Positions 43,318 to 51,555 are shown, counted from the stretch's first letter. The stretch: 64,000 bases of DNA from Candidatus Sericytochromatia bacterium S15B-MN24 CBMW_12 (GCA_002083825.1 DAZV01000026.1:62001-126000); one strand, 5' to 3'. Program-made: numbers and translations. The notes: generated by a model from the letters alone, not told the origin.

Positions 43318-44136
43318 ATGAGCCGCGCCGTCGCCCTCGGGGTCCTCTTGGTCGGAGCCGTCTTCATGGCGGCCCCCTTCGCGCTGATGCTCGCCACTTC
43401 CCTCATGACCTACGCCCAGACCGTCACCTATCCCCCCGAGTTCTGGCCCCGTCCCGCCACCCTCTCGAACTTCCAAAAAGCCCTCACCGAGACCCCCTTG
43501 ATCCGCTACCTGGGAAACTCCCTCGTGGTGGCGCTGGTGACGGTGGTGGGTCAGGTGGTGACGGGTTCGATGGCGGGCTTCGCGTTTGCGCGGCTGAGGT
43601 TCGAGGGGCGCGACGCGCTGTTCTTCGCCGTGCTCGCCACCATGATGGTGCCGGTGTACGTCACCCTGGTGCCGCTCTACGTCATGATGGCCACGGTCGG
43701 CTGGGTTGACACCTACCAGGCCCTGATCCTGCCGGGCCTGACCGGCGCGTTCGGGATCTTCCTCTTCAGGCAGTGGTTCCTGAACCTGCCCGCGGAGCTG
43801 GAGGATGCCGCCCGAATAGACGGCTGCAGTCCCTGGGATCTCTACTGGCGGATCGCCATGCCGACCGCATGGCCGGCGATCTCGACCCTGGTCATCTTCG
43901 AGTTCCTGGCCTCCTGGAATACCTTCCTCTGGCCGCTGGTCGTGACCAACTCGGAGGCCCTGCGCACCCTGCCGGTGGGCCTGGCGGCCTTCAAGAACTC
44001 CATGCGGGAGGCCACCGACTGGGGACTCCTGATGGCGGCCACGACGATCGCCGTGGTCCCAGCCCTGCTGGTCTTCGTCGCGGGGCAGCGCCATTTCGTG
44101 AGGGGGATTCTCGAGGGTGCCGTGAAGGACGAGTGA
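43318..44136 (+). CDS. ABC sugar permease, MalG type
   Basis: 272 residues. Six membrane helices, with the EAA loop LEDAARIDGCSPWDLYWRIA near residue 165 and the GSMAGFAFARLRFEGRDALF start of the core. No ATPase gene follows, so a shared multitask ATPase (MsmX/MalK-like) elsewhere must energise the importer. The next gene is convergent. Confidence 0.92.
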   Translation: MSRAVALGVLLVGAVFMAAPFALMLATSLMTYAQTVTYPPEFWPRPATLSNFQKALTETPLIRYLGNSLVVALVTVVGQVVTGSMAGFAFARLRFEGRDALFFAVLATMMVPVYVTLVPLYVMMATVGWVDTYQALILPGLTGAFGIFLFRQWFLNLPAELEDAARIDGCSPWDLYWRIAMPTAWPAISTLVIFEFLASWNTFLWPLVVTNSEALRTLPVGLAAFKNSMREATDWGLLMAATTIAVVPALLVFVAGQRHFVRGILEGAVKDE

Positions 44137-44153
44137 GATGAGAGCGCCGCCGC

Positions 44154-45560
44154 TCAGTTCTTCAGGGGAATCTCGCGGGGCGTGACGATCAGGGCGTTGC
44201 TGATCCGGCGCTCTTGGCCGTCCGAGGGCTGATTCACGACCTCACCCTTGATGGCCATGGTGGTCGATCCCCCCCCATCCAGGTTGATGGCTTCCTGGGC
44301 TCCGAGTTCGTCCAAGGTCCGAGCGAGCTCCCGCAAGGTCATCCCGACACTGTAGCCTGGTTGGCGGCCATCCACCGTCGCGAGGAGGAGGTTGCCCCGA
44401 TCATCGAGGCCCACAGCCGTCCGGGGTGCGCGGCCCAGGGCGACGTCCTGCCGGAAACGCTCCTCCACGGCCGTGATACGAACCTTGCCCTTGCTTATGA
44501 GCGTCGGTCCCCCGCCGATCACGTGAGCGACGTTCTCACCGGATTTTTCCAGGCCCACCGTCACCACGCTCTGGCTTCCCGGAGACAGGGCCTGCATCAG
44601 CTTGGCCCGTGCGTTTCCCTGGGCGCTCAGAACGACCCCTCCTCTGGGAATGGAGAGATTTCCGCTTCCCATGTTCACGATGGAGCCCAGCGGTGACAGG
44701 GCGACTTCCCATCGGCTAGGATCGGGCCATGTCGCTGACTTGAAGCCGAAGTGATCGCTGTAGAGCGTCAATTGGTGGTGGGTTGCCGGTTGATTGACTG
44801 AATGCGGGGTCAGGATCTCGCCGCTAGGCGTGGTCACCTGGACCATGAGGTTGGCGTTGCTCACGAGGGATCGGCCGTCCTTCAGGAGATAGAAGGCAGA
44901 GCGGTTATAGAGTTGGCTGCTGACCAGTTTTCCGTCGATGACGAGCAAGCCCAGGGGCTCGTAGGTTGCCGGCGAGAAGAAGGTGCCGTTTATCGCCGCG
45001 ATGGCATGGTGACGATCCGCGATGCGGCGAACGGGTTCGAGGCTCATCCGGCCTTGCTTTCCGGGAGCCGCCATGGCGGGCCGGACTTCCGCCCGGCGCG
45101 GATCGACCCGCAGGGTCCGTACCCGGGCCGGTCCAGCTCCGGTCCAGCGCTGCCCCTCCCAGTAGCTCACCCCATCGGCGATCTTGCGGTAGGTGGGACT
45201 TGTCGGCCGGTGTGGGAAGACGATTTCCAGGCGATTCGCATGTGGGATCACCTGGGTGGCGACGGCGTGCCGCCAGGCCGCATCGATCTGGATCTTTCCA
45301 TGGGAGGACGTCAGGACCACGTGCCGGAGGACGCTCCCCGTCGGCCTGAGGGTTGCCTTCCAGGAGGCCTTCCCCGCGGCCATGCCGCTCAGGTGCCAGG
45401 TCGCGACCTTCGGGGCGGAGTACTGCTCGAGCACGCCGCCATCGAGGGTGAGCACGGTTCGATTCCGCTCCACGCGCAGTCGATAGGGGACCGCGGAATC
45501 CGCCGGAAACGGGACGAGAACGGTCGAAACCAAGGCCAAGGTCAGGGCTGTGCGAAGCAA
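44154..45560 (-). CDS. Exported phosphodiester glycosidase-like (NAGPA domain) protein
   Basis: 468 residues from a TTG. Signal peptide LALVSTVLVPFPADSA. The C-terminal 300 residues are a NAGPA / DUF2233 domain with IAAINGTFFSPATYEPLGLL and the signature EAINLDGGGSTTMAIKG. Family members act on sugar-1-phosphodiester bonds or on surface polysaccharides. The N-terminal 130 residues resemble an AMIN-type domain (LRVERNRTVLTLDGGVLEQY). A cell-wall role is likely. Confidence 0.85.
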   Translation of the reverse strand: MLRTALTLALVSTVLVPFPADSAVPYRLRVERNRTVLTLDGGVLEQYSAPKVATWHLSGMAAGKASWKATLRPTGSVLRHVVLTSSHGKIQIDAAWRHAVATQVIPHANRLEIVFPHRPTSPTYRKIADGVSYWEGQRWTGAGPARVRTLRVDPRRAEVRPAMAAPGKQGRMSLEPVRRIADRHHAIAAINGTFFSPATYEPLGLLVIDGKLVSSQLYNRSAFYLLKDGRSLVSNANLMVQVTTPSGEILTPHSVNQPATHHQLTLYSDHFGFKSATWPDPSRWEVALSPLGSIVNMGSGNLSIPRGGVVLSAQGNARAKLMQALSPGSQSVVTVGLEKSGENVAHVIGGGPTLISKGKVRITAVEERFRQDVALGRAPRTAVGLDDRGNLLLATVDGRQPGYSVGMTLRELARTLDELGAQEAINLDGGGSTTMAIKGEVVNQPSDGQERRISNALIVTPREIPLKN

Positions 45561-45950
45561 ATCATCCGCCTTTGATTCTCGGTGGGGCTCCGTCCTTGTT
45601 CCCGGTTGCTAGGGGTTTAAAATGGCCTGCTCGCTTGGCATGCGCCTATCGAGGGCGGGTTTTTATCAACTCGTAATCAAATGAAGATTGCTGTTTTTGC
45701 GACATGTCTACTCGACTCGATCGCGCCAGGGGGCGAACCCTTACCCCCCGTCGCTAGGCATAGCCAAACTGGGCCCGCATGCCCAATGGGGGGGCGGGGG
45801 GTGTTGCTGATCCCAGGTTCCTTAGCTCTCCCCATGGTGATTCAGAAATAATAAGGAACGCCATGGCTTCGCCGGCGAACACCCCCCGTAGCCCCCCGTC
45901 AAGGGGGGCGGATTAGCGGAAGATGAGGGGCCATGGCTTCGCCGTTCATA

Positions 45951-46084
45951 GCCTTTAGCCGCAGGCGCTGCCTTTAGCCGCAGGCGCTGCCTTTAGCCGC
46001 GGGCGCTGCCTTTAGCCGCAGGCGCTGCCTTTAGCCGCGGGCGCTGCCTTTAGCCGCATTTCATAGCCTTTAGCCGCGGGCGCT
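45951..46084 (+). repeat. 19-bp tandem repeat array (GCCTTTAGCCGCRGGCGCT)
   Basis: Five consecutive copies of GCCTTTAGCCGCAGGCGCT or its G variant, starting at 45951, 45970, 45989, 46008 and 46027. A sixth copy at 46046 ends early, then a seventh at 46066-46084. The core TAGCCGCRGGCGC recurs in reverse at 49548-49585 and as AGCGCCCGCGGCT at 60633-60705. Confidence 0.85.
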
Positions 46085-46130
46085 CACCCCCCGTAGCCCC
46101 CGTCGCTAGGCGCAGCCTAACTGGGACCAG

Positions 46131-46166
46131 CATGTGAGGCAAGGTACCGTGACCTTGCCTCACATG
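46131..46166. other. Perfect 14-bp hairpin
   Basis: CATGTGAGGCAAGG pairs with CCTTGCCTCACATG around an 8-nt loop. It lies 35 bp after the NmrA-like stop. No T-run follows on the reverse strand, so a terminator role is uncertain. Confidence 0.65.
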
Positions 46167-46200
46167 CCGTCATGTGTCCAGGTACTCGATGCCGAGCGGG

Positions 46201-47076
46201 TTAGGCGAATCGACCCACGTACGATGCGACCGGGGAAACCGGGCGGCCCAGGAGGGCGGCGGCATCGGGGGAAACCGCGGCATACTCCCCGGCCGCCACG
46301 GCGGCGTACATGCCGATGAGCCCGTCGACGAGGAACTCGGGCAGCCCGAAGGAAGCCAAGACCTTGGCGTATTCCATCGGATCGACCTCCACCACGTTCA
46401 CCGTCTTGCCGCGCGCGGCGGAAAGCGCCCCCGCGATGTCTCGGATGCTGAGCGCTTCCGAACCGGTGAGCTCATAGGTCTTGTTGGCGTGGCCGTCCTG
46501 GGTGAGCAGAGTCGCCAGGACCCCCGCGATGTCTGCCCGGGTGATGTAGGCGACCTTGCCCTCGGTGCTCGGAATGGCGATGGTGTCGCTCTGCTTGGAC
46601 TGGGCCAGCGTACCCTCGAGGTTCTCGGCGTACTGGCTGTTGCGAGCGATGGTGTAGTCGAGGCCGGAGGCCTTGAGGTAGGCTTCCGTGTCCTCGTACC
46701 CCGCAGCGAAGCCGAAGCGGCTTTTAGCACTCGGGTTCGTGAAGCTCGTGTAGATGATCCGCTTCACTCCGGCTCTCTTTGCCGCGTCGATCGCCGCGCG
46801 AAGCTGCGGGATGCGGAGCTCGTTGGGGGTGGGGGACGAGATTATGAGCACGGTTTCGGCCCCCTCGAAGGAGGCATCCAGGCTGGAGGGGTCGTCGAAG
46901 TCCGCCCGAGCGGTCTCGAAGCCCTGGGCTGCGAACTCCTCCAGCTTGACGGGGTCCCGCGAGCCGAGGGTGACGAACGAGCGATCCGAGAGCCGCGAAG
47001 CGAGCTCGGTGGCGACCAACTGGCCGAGCTGGCCGCTCGCACCCGTGACGACGATCTTGGAGGTTAGGTTAGACAT
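46201..47076 (-). CDS. NmrA/QorB-like NAD(P)-binding oxidoreductase
   Basis: 291 residues from the ATG at 47076 (AAAGGA upstream). Rossmann start KIVVTGASGQLGQLVATELA (GxxGxxG) and the NmrA-type pattern AGVKRIIYTSF, then YTIARNSQYAENLEG and YITRADIAGVLATLL. It lacks the SDR active-site YxxxK. Close relatives (QorB, YwnB) act on quinones or sense redox cofactors. An Rrf2 gene lies upstream in the same direction, as in the Bacillus ywnA-ywnB pair. Confidence 0.85.
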   Translation of the reverse strand: MSNLTSKIVVTGASGQLGQLVATELASRLSDRSFVTLGSRDPVKLEEFAAQGFETARADFDDPSSLDASFEGAETVLIISSPTPNELRIPQLRAAIDAAKRAGVKRIIYTSFTNPSAKSRFGFAAGYEDTEAYLKASGLDYTIARNSQYAENLEGTLAQSKQSDTIAIPSTEGKVAYITRADIAGVLATLLTQDGHANKTYELTGSEALSIRDIAGALSAARGKTVNVVEVDPMEYAKVLASFGLPEFLVDGLIGMYAAVAAGEYAAVSPDAAALLGRPVSPVASYVGRFA

Positions 47077-47240
47077 GAGGTTTCCTTTCGGTTTGGGAGG
47101 AGGTGCAGGCATCTTGCCTGTCACTTCCGACGGCGGAACGTGCCGCTCGCAACCGGATAGCGGTGCGGGCGAGAGAGGGTTTGGAGTGGAAAGTGTGATA
47201 CCGTGTAGCTGACATAGTTACTTTTTAGCTCGAAAGAGCG
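47077..47240 (-). promoter_or_regulatory. Gap between Rrf2-like and NmrA-like genes
   Basis: Contains GTAACTAT (reverse strand, 47214-47221) and, 12 bp on, GTATCAC. The same two half-sites occur in the promoter of the Rrf2-like gene with a 4-bp spacing. They may be operators for that regulator. Confidence 0.4.
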
Positions 47241-47684
47241 CTAGGGACCTACCTGTTTGCCGCACTCGCCCGCCATCACGTCCCGGGAGACGCTCTCGAT
47301 CGTCTGGTTGGCGAGTTCGGATTCGAGGGCCTGCTGCGCGCGGGCCATGGTGCAGAGGAGCGCCGCCTGGATATTGCGCCCCACCGGACAGGCGGGGTTG
47401 GGGGATTCGTGGTGAAGCGCGAACAGTGCCGTCTCCTCGACAGCCCGATAGACGTCCAGCAACGTGATCTCGGAGACCGGCTTCGCGAGAAGCGCCCCGC
47501 CCCCCGCGCCCAGTTGGGAGGTCGTGAGCCCCGCCTTGGCAAGCATGCCGAGCAAACGCCGAACGACGGCGGGGTTGGTATTGGCGCTGCTGGCGATCCA
47601 TTCCGACGTGACGGGCCTGCCCGAGCCTTGCGCTAGCAAGGTCAAGATATGGACGCCAACGGCGAAGCGACTGCTGATGGACAT
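47241..47684 (-). CDS. Rrf2-family regulator (YwnA-like)
   Basis: 147 residues from the ATG at 47684 (GGGAGGG upstream). Winged helix: SISSRFAVGVHILTLLAQGS, then VTSEWIASSANTNPAVVRRL and AGLTTSQLGAGGGALLAKP. It lacks the three-Cys cluster motif of IscR; single Cys near 117 and 124 (PACPVG, LLCTMA) and a final GECGKQ could sense redox. It precedes the NmrA-like gene it probably controls. Confidence 0.9.
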   Translation of the reverse strand: MSISSRFAVGVHILTLLAQGSGRPVTSEWIASSANTNPAVVRRLLGMLAKAGLTTSQLGAGGGALLAKPVSEITLLDVYRAVEETALFALHHESPNPACPVGRNIQAALLCTMARAQQALESELANQTIESVSRDVMAGECGKQVGP

Positions 47685-47706
47685 CGACCCTCCCGATGAG
47701 TGTGTA

Positions 47707-47738
47707 ACTATACTAGTATCAATTCGGGACTCTGTCAA
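47707..47738 (-). promoter_or_regulatory. Promoter and palindrome of the Rrf2-like gene
   Basis: Reverse strand TTGACA (47738-47733), 17-bp spacer, then TAGTAT (47715-47710). The -10 lies within the perfect palindrome ATACTAGTAT (47710-47719), a likely autoregulatory site. Confidence 0.6.
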
Positions 47739-47790
47739 GGAGAAGGAATGAAAATTCAGCAAGCCGGAACGGCCGGCCTTCAAGGCCTCT

Positions 47791-48405
47791 TTAGGCGTCT
47801 TGGGCTGCCGCCTGGTCCGCCCGTGCGGCCTTCGCCACCAGCGCGCCGAAGTGGTCGCGAATGTCTCCAGGCCATGATGCGATCAGGGAGTCGAGGCGCT
47901 CGTAGTCCTTCCGAGACAGCGAGCGTGAGACTTCCTCGTAATCGGGCAGGTTGCCGCCCATGATCCACCCGAACTTGAAGGCGGCCTCATGGGCCTTGCG
48001 GGCCCGATCTCGACCTTGGGTCGCTTTCATCCGCTCCTCAACGAGCTTTCGAAGGGTCACCGAGGCGCCACCGGATTGCTCGTTCAGCCATTCCCAGTGT
48101 CGGGGCAAGAGGGAAACCTCCCGGCAGACCACGCCGAGCTTGGGGCGGCCGGGTCCCGTCCGCTTCTCATCCTTCTCCTGCTGGATCTCGAGCCAGGGAT
48201 GCCGATCGAGCCGCTCCAAGGCCTCGGCATGCGTTCCCCGGAGATCCAGGTCGATTTGCTGGCCCGACTGATCATCGAAAATGAGCACCAGGTCCCCACC
48301 TCGCTCAAGCCATTCCTTGGTCTTGACAGCCACCTCCCTGATGGGACCAGCGGCAATCCGCTGCTGACCACTGAATGCCGTGAACGTGGGATGATCGGGT
48401 TCCAT
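47791..48405 (-). CDS. DUF2239 family protein
   Basis: 204 residues from the ATG at 48405, with AAGGAGG upstream. The N-terminal domain (FTAFSGQQRIAAGPIREVAV, LVLIFDDQSGQQIDLDLRG) and the middle GRPKLGVVCREVSLLPRHWE match DUF2239. The second is a helix-turn-like segment found in small DNA-associated proteins (LLPRHWEWLNEQSGGASVTL). The function is unknown. A strong promoter with two palindromic operators lies upstream. Confidence 0.85.
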   Translation of the reverse strand: MEPDHPTFTAFSGQQRIAAGPIREVAVKTKEWLERGGDLVLIFDDQSGQQIDLDLRGTHAEALERLDRHPWLEIQQEKDEKRTGPGRPKLGVVCREVSLLPRHWEWLNEQSGGASVTLRKLVEERMKATQGRDRARKAHEAAFKFGWIMGGNLPDYEEVSRSLSRKDYERLDSLIASWPGDIRDHFGALVAKAARADQAAAQDA

Positions 48406-48435
48406 GGAGTCCTCCTTGCCGTTCGTCGTCTGCAC

Positions 48436-48602
48436 GAAGAAAATAATACCCGGGTATTATTGTTCTGTCAATAACACCCGGGTATTATTTACGGCGGAAC
48501 CTTTCCCGATGGGATCGCGGGGTCAAGCATCTCCCATGGTGACGGCTATGCCGAGGATCCCGCGGTGTTCGCACGAGAGGGACCCTCGGGAAGGGAGGGC
48601 GG
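48436..48602 (-). promoter_or_regulatory. Promoter with two palindromic operators ahead of the DUF2239 gene
   Basis: Reverse strand TTGACA (48471-48466), 17-bp spacer, TATTAT (48448-48443). A perfect 20-bp palindrome AATAATACCCGGGTATTATT covers 48442-48461, and a near copy with one mismatch covers 48470-48489 (28 bp centre to centre). A dimeric repressor bound to either would block the promoter. The rest of the gap to 48602 holds nothing I can name. Confidence 0.75.
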
Positions 48603-49271
48603 CTAGTGGTAGGGAAAGCGCAAGCAGCGGATATGCTCCGCCAGCAGTTCGGCCGCCTCCGGATCGGAGACGGGGGGGAAGGCCTCGTAGGCCTCCGAGA
48701 GATCCGTGATCGTTTCGGGCGCCTCGAAGACGATCACCCGGTCAGCTTCGTCGTGCAGGGCCTTGATGACTTTCAGGGGGGCCACCGGAACCGCCACGTA
48801 GACGGCAGCCGGGTTCTGCTCGCGGACCTCGGCGATCGCCGCACGTAGCGTCAGCCCGCTCACAGCTCCCTCATCGACCAGGATCACCGTGCAACCACGC
48901 AAGGGAACCGGGGCATGGTGGCGCCTCAAAAAGGCCTCACGCCGCCTCAGAATCCCTAGCTGGGCCTCAATAGCCGTTTCTAGGGTGCCGGGCGGTAGGA
49001 ACGACTCGCGTAGCCGGGCTTCGTCGAAAACCCGAACGCCATGGGCCGTCACCGCCCCGATGGGGCGTGCCGAATTCACCGGTCCCATGATCTTCCGTAC
49101 GCTAATCGCGTCCAGCTTGGCGCAAAGCCGATCGGCTATCGGCTTTGCCACCGGCAAACCCTGGGGAGCCAATGCCACGACCACCAGTCCGGGCTGATCC
49201 CGGTGGCTTTGCAACTGTTCGGCGAGCAGGTGACCCGCATGCTCGCGGTCCTTGAAGATTCGCTCCCGCAT
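48603..49271 (-). CDS. Phosphoribosyltransferase family protein
   Basis: 222 residues from the ATG at 49271 (GGGAGGG upstream). The PRPP-binding loop CTVILVDEGAVSGLTLRAAI is a clear PRTase motif, and LVVVALAPQGLPVAKPIADR is the hood strand. Such proteins are often annotated next to stress or dienelactone hydrolase genes. Substrate unknown. Confidence 0.85.
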   Translation of the reverse strand: MRERIFKDREHAGHLLAEQLQSHRDQPGLVVVALAPQGLPVAKPIADRLCAKLDAISVRKIMGPVNSARPIGAVTAHGVRVFDEARLRESFLPPGTLETAIEAQLGILRRREAFLRRHHAPVPLRGCTVILVDEGAVSGLTLRAAIAEVREQNPAAVYVAVPVAPLKVIKALHDEADRVIVFEAPETITDLSEAYEAFPPVSDPEAAELLAEHIRCLRFPYH

Positions 49272-49572
49272 GATCGCCCTCCCTTCCAAGGGGATGAAAA
49301 TGATCCTAGCGCCGCAATCCCCACGGGACAAGCACCGCATGGCTGCTTCTGCCCAGGCCCGGGAACAGAGATTTCGCTCTTGAGGGCAAAGAACGAGGGA
49401 GGGCGCTGAAAGGCGTCCTCCCTGAATGATCGGGCATTAGCCCTGGCTTTACGACCAAATGGTTTGATAGGTGAACCAACTGGATAGAATGCGGCTGGAC
49501 TACAAAATGCCGCTAGACTCCGAGCGCCTGCAGCTGGGCCCTTAAAGGCGGCTAGACTCCAAGCGCCTGCGG
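49272..49572. repeat. Intergenic region with hairpin and repeats after the suf operon
   Basis: An 11-bp stem AGGGAGGGCGC/GCGTCCTCCCT (49396-49423, loop TGAAAG) may end suf transcription. From 49491 to 49585 lie about five copies of a degenerate repeat built on GCGGCTAGACTCCAAGCGCCT, running into the sufA stop codon. Confidence 0.6.
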
Positions 49573-49587
49573 CTAGACTCCAAAAGA
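49491..49587. repeat. Tandem repeats GCGGCTAGACTCC overlapping the sufA 3' end
   Basis: Copies start at 49491, 49509, 49530, 49548 and 49569; those at 49548 and 49569 share GCGGCTAGACTCCAA exactly. Read on the sufA strand, GGAGTCTAGCCGCAGGCGC includes the stop codon (TAG) and last codons of sufA. Same TAGCCGCAGGCGC core as the 45951 array. Confidence 0.75.
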
Positions 49588-49932
49588 CGTCCCGCAGCCG
49601 CAGGTATGGGCCGCGTTCGGGTTCTTGAACGAGAAGCCCGCGTTCATGAGGTCGTCGTTGTAGTCGAGGACCATGCCGCCGAGTACCAGGGAACTCTTCA
49701 TGTCGAGCAGGATCTTGAGCCCCGCTTCCTCGAAGACGTAATCCGCCGGACCCGGCTCGTCCTCGACGCCCAGCTTGTAGCTGAGCCCGGAGCAGCCACC
49801 GCCCACCGCGGCGATCCGGAGGTAGCCCTGGGGCTTCTCCTGGCGCTCCAGGAGAAGCTTGACGTGCGATACCGCCGTCGGCGTCACCGAGATCAGCTTG
49901 GGCGCTGCCTGGGTATTGGTTTCCGTTGCCAT
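49573..49932 (-). CDS. sufA: A-type iron-sulfur carrier (SufA/ErpA-like)
   Basis: 119 residues. The three conserved Cys are present: GGGCSGLSYKLG near residue 48 and TCGCGTSF at the end. A-type carriers receive and deliver [Fe-S] clusters. It is the last gene of the suf operon, 82 bp after the Rrf2 gene. The C-terminal codons are part of a tandem repeat but the protein end is normal. Confidence 0.92.
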   Translation of the reverse strand: MATETNTQAAPKLISVTPTAVSHVKLLLERQEKPQGYLRIAAVGGGCSGLSYKLGVEDEPGPADYVFEEAGLKILLDMKSSLVLGGMVLDYNDDLMNAGFSFKNPNAAHTCGCGTSFGV

Positions 49933-50014
49933 GAGTTGCCTCCCTCTATTAACAAGAAACCTGGGAGCAGGTTACCTATTTTTTCAGCCGCGTCTTTTTC
50001 ATTCGCCCGCAGAA

Positions 50015-50458
50015 CTAGCGGGCAGTCGTCACCTCGAAGTGGACCGACGCGAGTTGCTCCTGCTTCGCCAGGCTTGCCAGCGTGCACTCGTCCAGCGCCT
50101 TCAGGAACTGGTCCTGCGCGTACTTGAGCGCGATGTGCACGGCGCAGCCCATCCGGAAGCATTCGAAAGGAGCCGAGGCCGTGCAGTCGTTGACCGCTAT
50201 CTCTCCCTCGGTGGCCTCGATGACCTGGCGCAGCGTCACGCTTTCGGCGCTTCGCCCCAGTTCGAGGCCGCCGTTGGCGCCGCGGTGCGAGCGAATGAGG
50301 CCTGCCTTGACCAGCGCCGGCACCAGCTTGATCAGGAACGAAAGCGGAATCCGCTCCACCTCGGCGATGCTCGCCGTGTCGCTGAGCTGGCCTTCAGGCT
50401 GCTTGGCCAGATAAAGCAAGGTCAGGATCCCGTATTCCGAGGCCTTCGTGAGCTTCAT
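50015..50458 (-). CDS. Rrf2-family Fe-S regulator (IscR/SufR-like)
   Basis: 147 residues from the ATG at 50458. Winged helix MKLTKASEYGILTLLYLAKQ, then IPLSFLIKLVPALVKAGLIR. Three Cys lie in CTASAPFECFRMGCAVH, in the position of the IscR [2Fe-2S] ligands. Its place within the suf operon and an IscR-type operator ahead of sufB support feedback control of cluster assembly. Confidence 0.9.
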   Translation of the reverse strand: MKLTKASEYGILTLLYLAKQPEGQLSDTASIAEVERIPLSFLIKLVPALVKAGLIRSHRGANGGLELGRSAESVTLRQVIEATEGEIAVNDCTASAPFECFRMGCAVHIALKYAQDQFLKALDECTLASLAKQEQLASVHFEVTTAR

Positions 50459-50492
50459 CCTCTCCCCCTCGCCAAGTTCGTGATCGCGTGGC

Positions 50493-51044
50493 CTAGACGG
50501 CCACCACTTGCAGCGTCGGATCCACCAGGCGAACCAGGCTCTCGATCGCCGCGAGCGTTCCATACATCGAGCTGGGGCACGTCCCGCACGCCCCCTGATA
50601 ATGAACCTTGAGAACGCCGGCGGAGAGCTCCAGCACCTCGAGTCCGCCGCCGTCCATCATCAAGGCAGGCCGTACCCGCGCGTCGAGGAGGGCCGTGATC
50701 TGATCGAGCTTGGTCTGATCCTCCGGCGTGGCGGCGATCGCCTTGCGCTCCTCGCCGGGCGTCGTCTGGATCGTGATGGGCTGCGCCGCCCGGATGGGTT
50801 CCGCCACCTGGTGCAGCAGCTCACGCCAATCCGCTTGCCCATCCTGGGTCACCGTCACGAAACGATCCACGTAGTAAACGTTGGTCACGTGCGCCACCCC
50901 GAACAAGGCCGATGCCAGGGCATCCTCCGTGGCCGCCGCGGCATCCGGGAACGAGCGCGAAGGGCCGTTCGTGATGGGCTCCTTGAGCACGAACTTCCGG
51001 GCGTTCGGATTGGGCGTGTATTCGATTTCAGCGATCTTGGGCAT
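50493..51044 (-). CDS. Nfu-type Fe-S scaffold protein
   Basis: 183 residues from the ATG at 51044. Residues 1-88 form an Nfu N-terminal domain (EYTPNPNARKFVLKEPI), and the C-terminal NifU-like domain has the CxxC pair YQGACGTCPSSMYG near residue 155. Nfu proteins carry [4Fe-4S] clusters to targets. TGATG overlap with sufU. Confidence 0.92.
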   Translation of the reverse strand: MPKIAEIEYTPNPNARKFVLKEPITNGPSRSFPDAAAATEDALASALFGVAHVTNVYYVDRFVTVTQDGQADWRELLHQVAEPIRAAQPITIQTTPGEERKAIAATPEDQTKLDQITALLDARVRPALMMDGGGLEVLELSAGVLKVHYQGACGTCPSSMYGTLAAIESLVRLVDPTLQVVAV

Positions 51045-51529
51045 CAGGCATTTCCTCCGGGAACTCCCTCGTCGGCCGCTCCCTCGGTGGAAACGGAATC
51101 TTGATTGGCAAAAGCGGCATGCAGCGTGTGCCACGGCAGAACCGCGCACTTCACGCGCGAGGGAAGCCCCGCGATCCCCGAGAAGACCGTGAGGCGGCCC
51201 AGGTGGTGCTCCGAGGCCTGGGGATCGAGCCTTCCCGTCGTCATGTCCCGGAACTCCTGGATCAGCGTCTCGGCCTCCTTGACGGTCTTGCCCTTGACGT
51301 TGGTCGTCATCATCGAGGCCGAAGCCTTGCAGATGGCGCAGGAATGCCCCTCGAACTTGATGTCCGCGATCGCCTCATCCCGGACGTCCACCGTCAGCTG
51401 GATATGATCCCCGCAGAGCGGATTGACTCCCTCCGAACGGAGGTTCGCCGTTTCCAGCTGCCCGTAGTTACGGGGCTTCTTGTTATGTTCCAGGATGACT
51501 TCCTGGTATAGCGCCTTCGTGACGTTCAT
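51044..51529 (-). CDS. sufU: SufU zinc-dependent sulfur acceptor
   Basis: 161 residues. Ligands are Cys39-x-Asp41 (NPLCGDH), Cys64 (HSCAICKAS) and Cys128 (VKCAVLPW), with the longer spacing typical of SufU rather than IscU. SufU takes sulfur from SufS. It lies between sufS and nfu. Confidence 0.93.
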   Translation of the reverse strand: MNVTKALYQEVILEHNKKPRNYGQLETANLRSEGVNPLCGDHIQLTVDVRDEAIADIKFEGHSCAICKASASMMTTNVKGKTVKEAETLIQEFRDMTTGRLDPQASEHHLGRLTVFSGIAGLPSRVKCAVLPWHTLHAAFANQDSVSTEGAADEGVPGGNA

Positions 51530-51555
51530 TGAACCGTCCTCTTACGTATCGGCCG

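Larger units (their letters stand above)
45561..46200. repeat. Repeat-rich intergenic region without a supported gene
   Basis: 640 bp holding several repeats: two related segments beginning CCCCCGTCGCTAGGC (about 45756-45790 and 46096-46130), CCATGGCTTCGCCG twice, a GC-rich 19-bp tandem array at 45951-46084, and a hairpin at 46131-46166. No coding frame with a ribosome binding site is supported. Confidence 0.6.

Noticed and set aside
45951..46084. CRISPR array
   Set aside because: The 19-bp units are directly adjacent with no spacers, and no cas genes are nearby.
47748..47963. Forward ORF starting with AAGGAGAAGGAATGAAAATTC
   Set aside because: The ribosome-binding-like start is tempting, but most of the frame is antisense to the DUF2239 gene and the translation is low-complexity; no support beyond the start.
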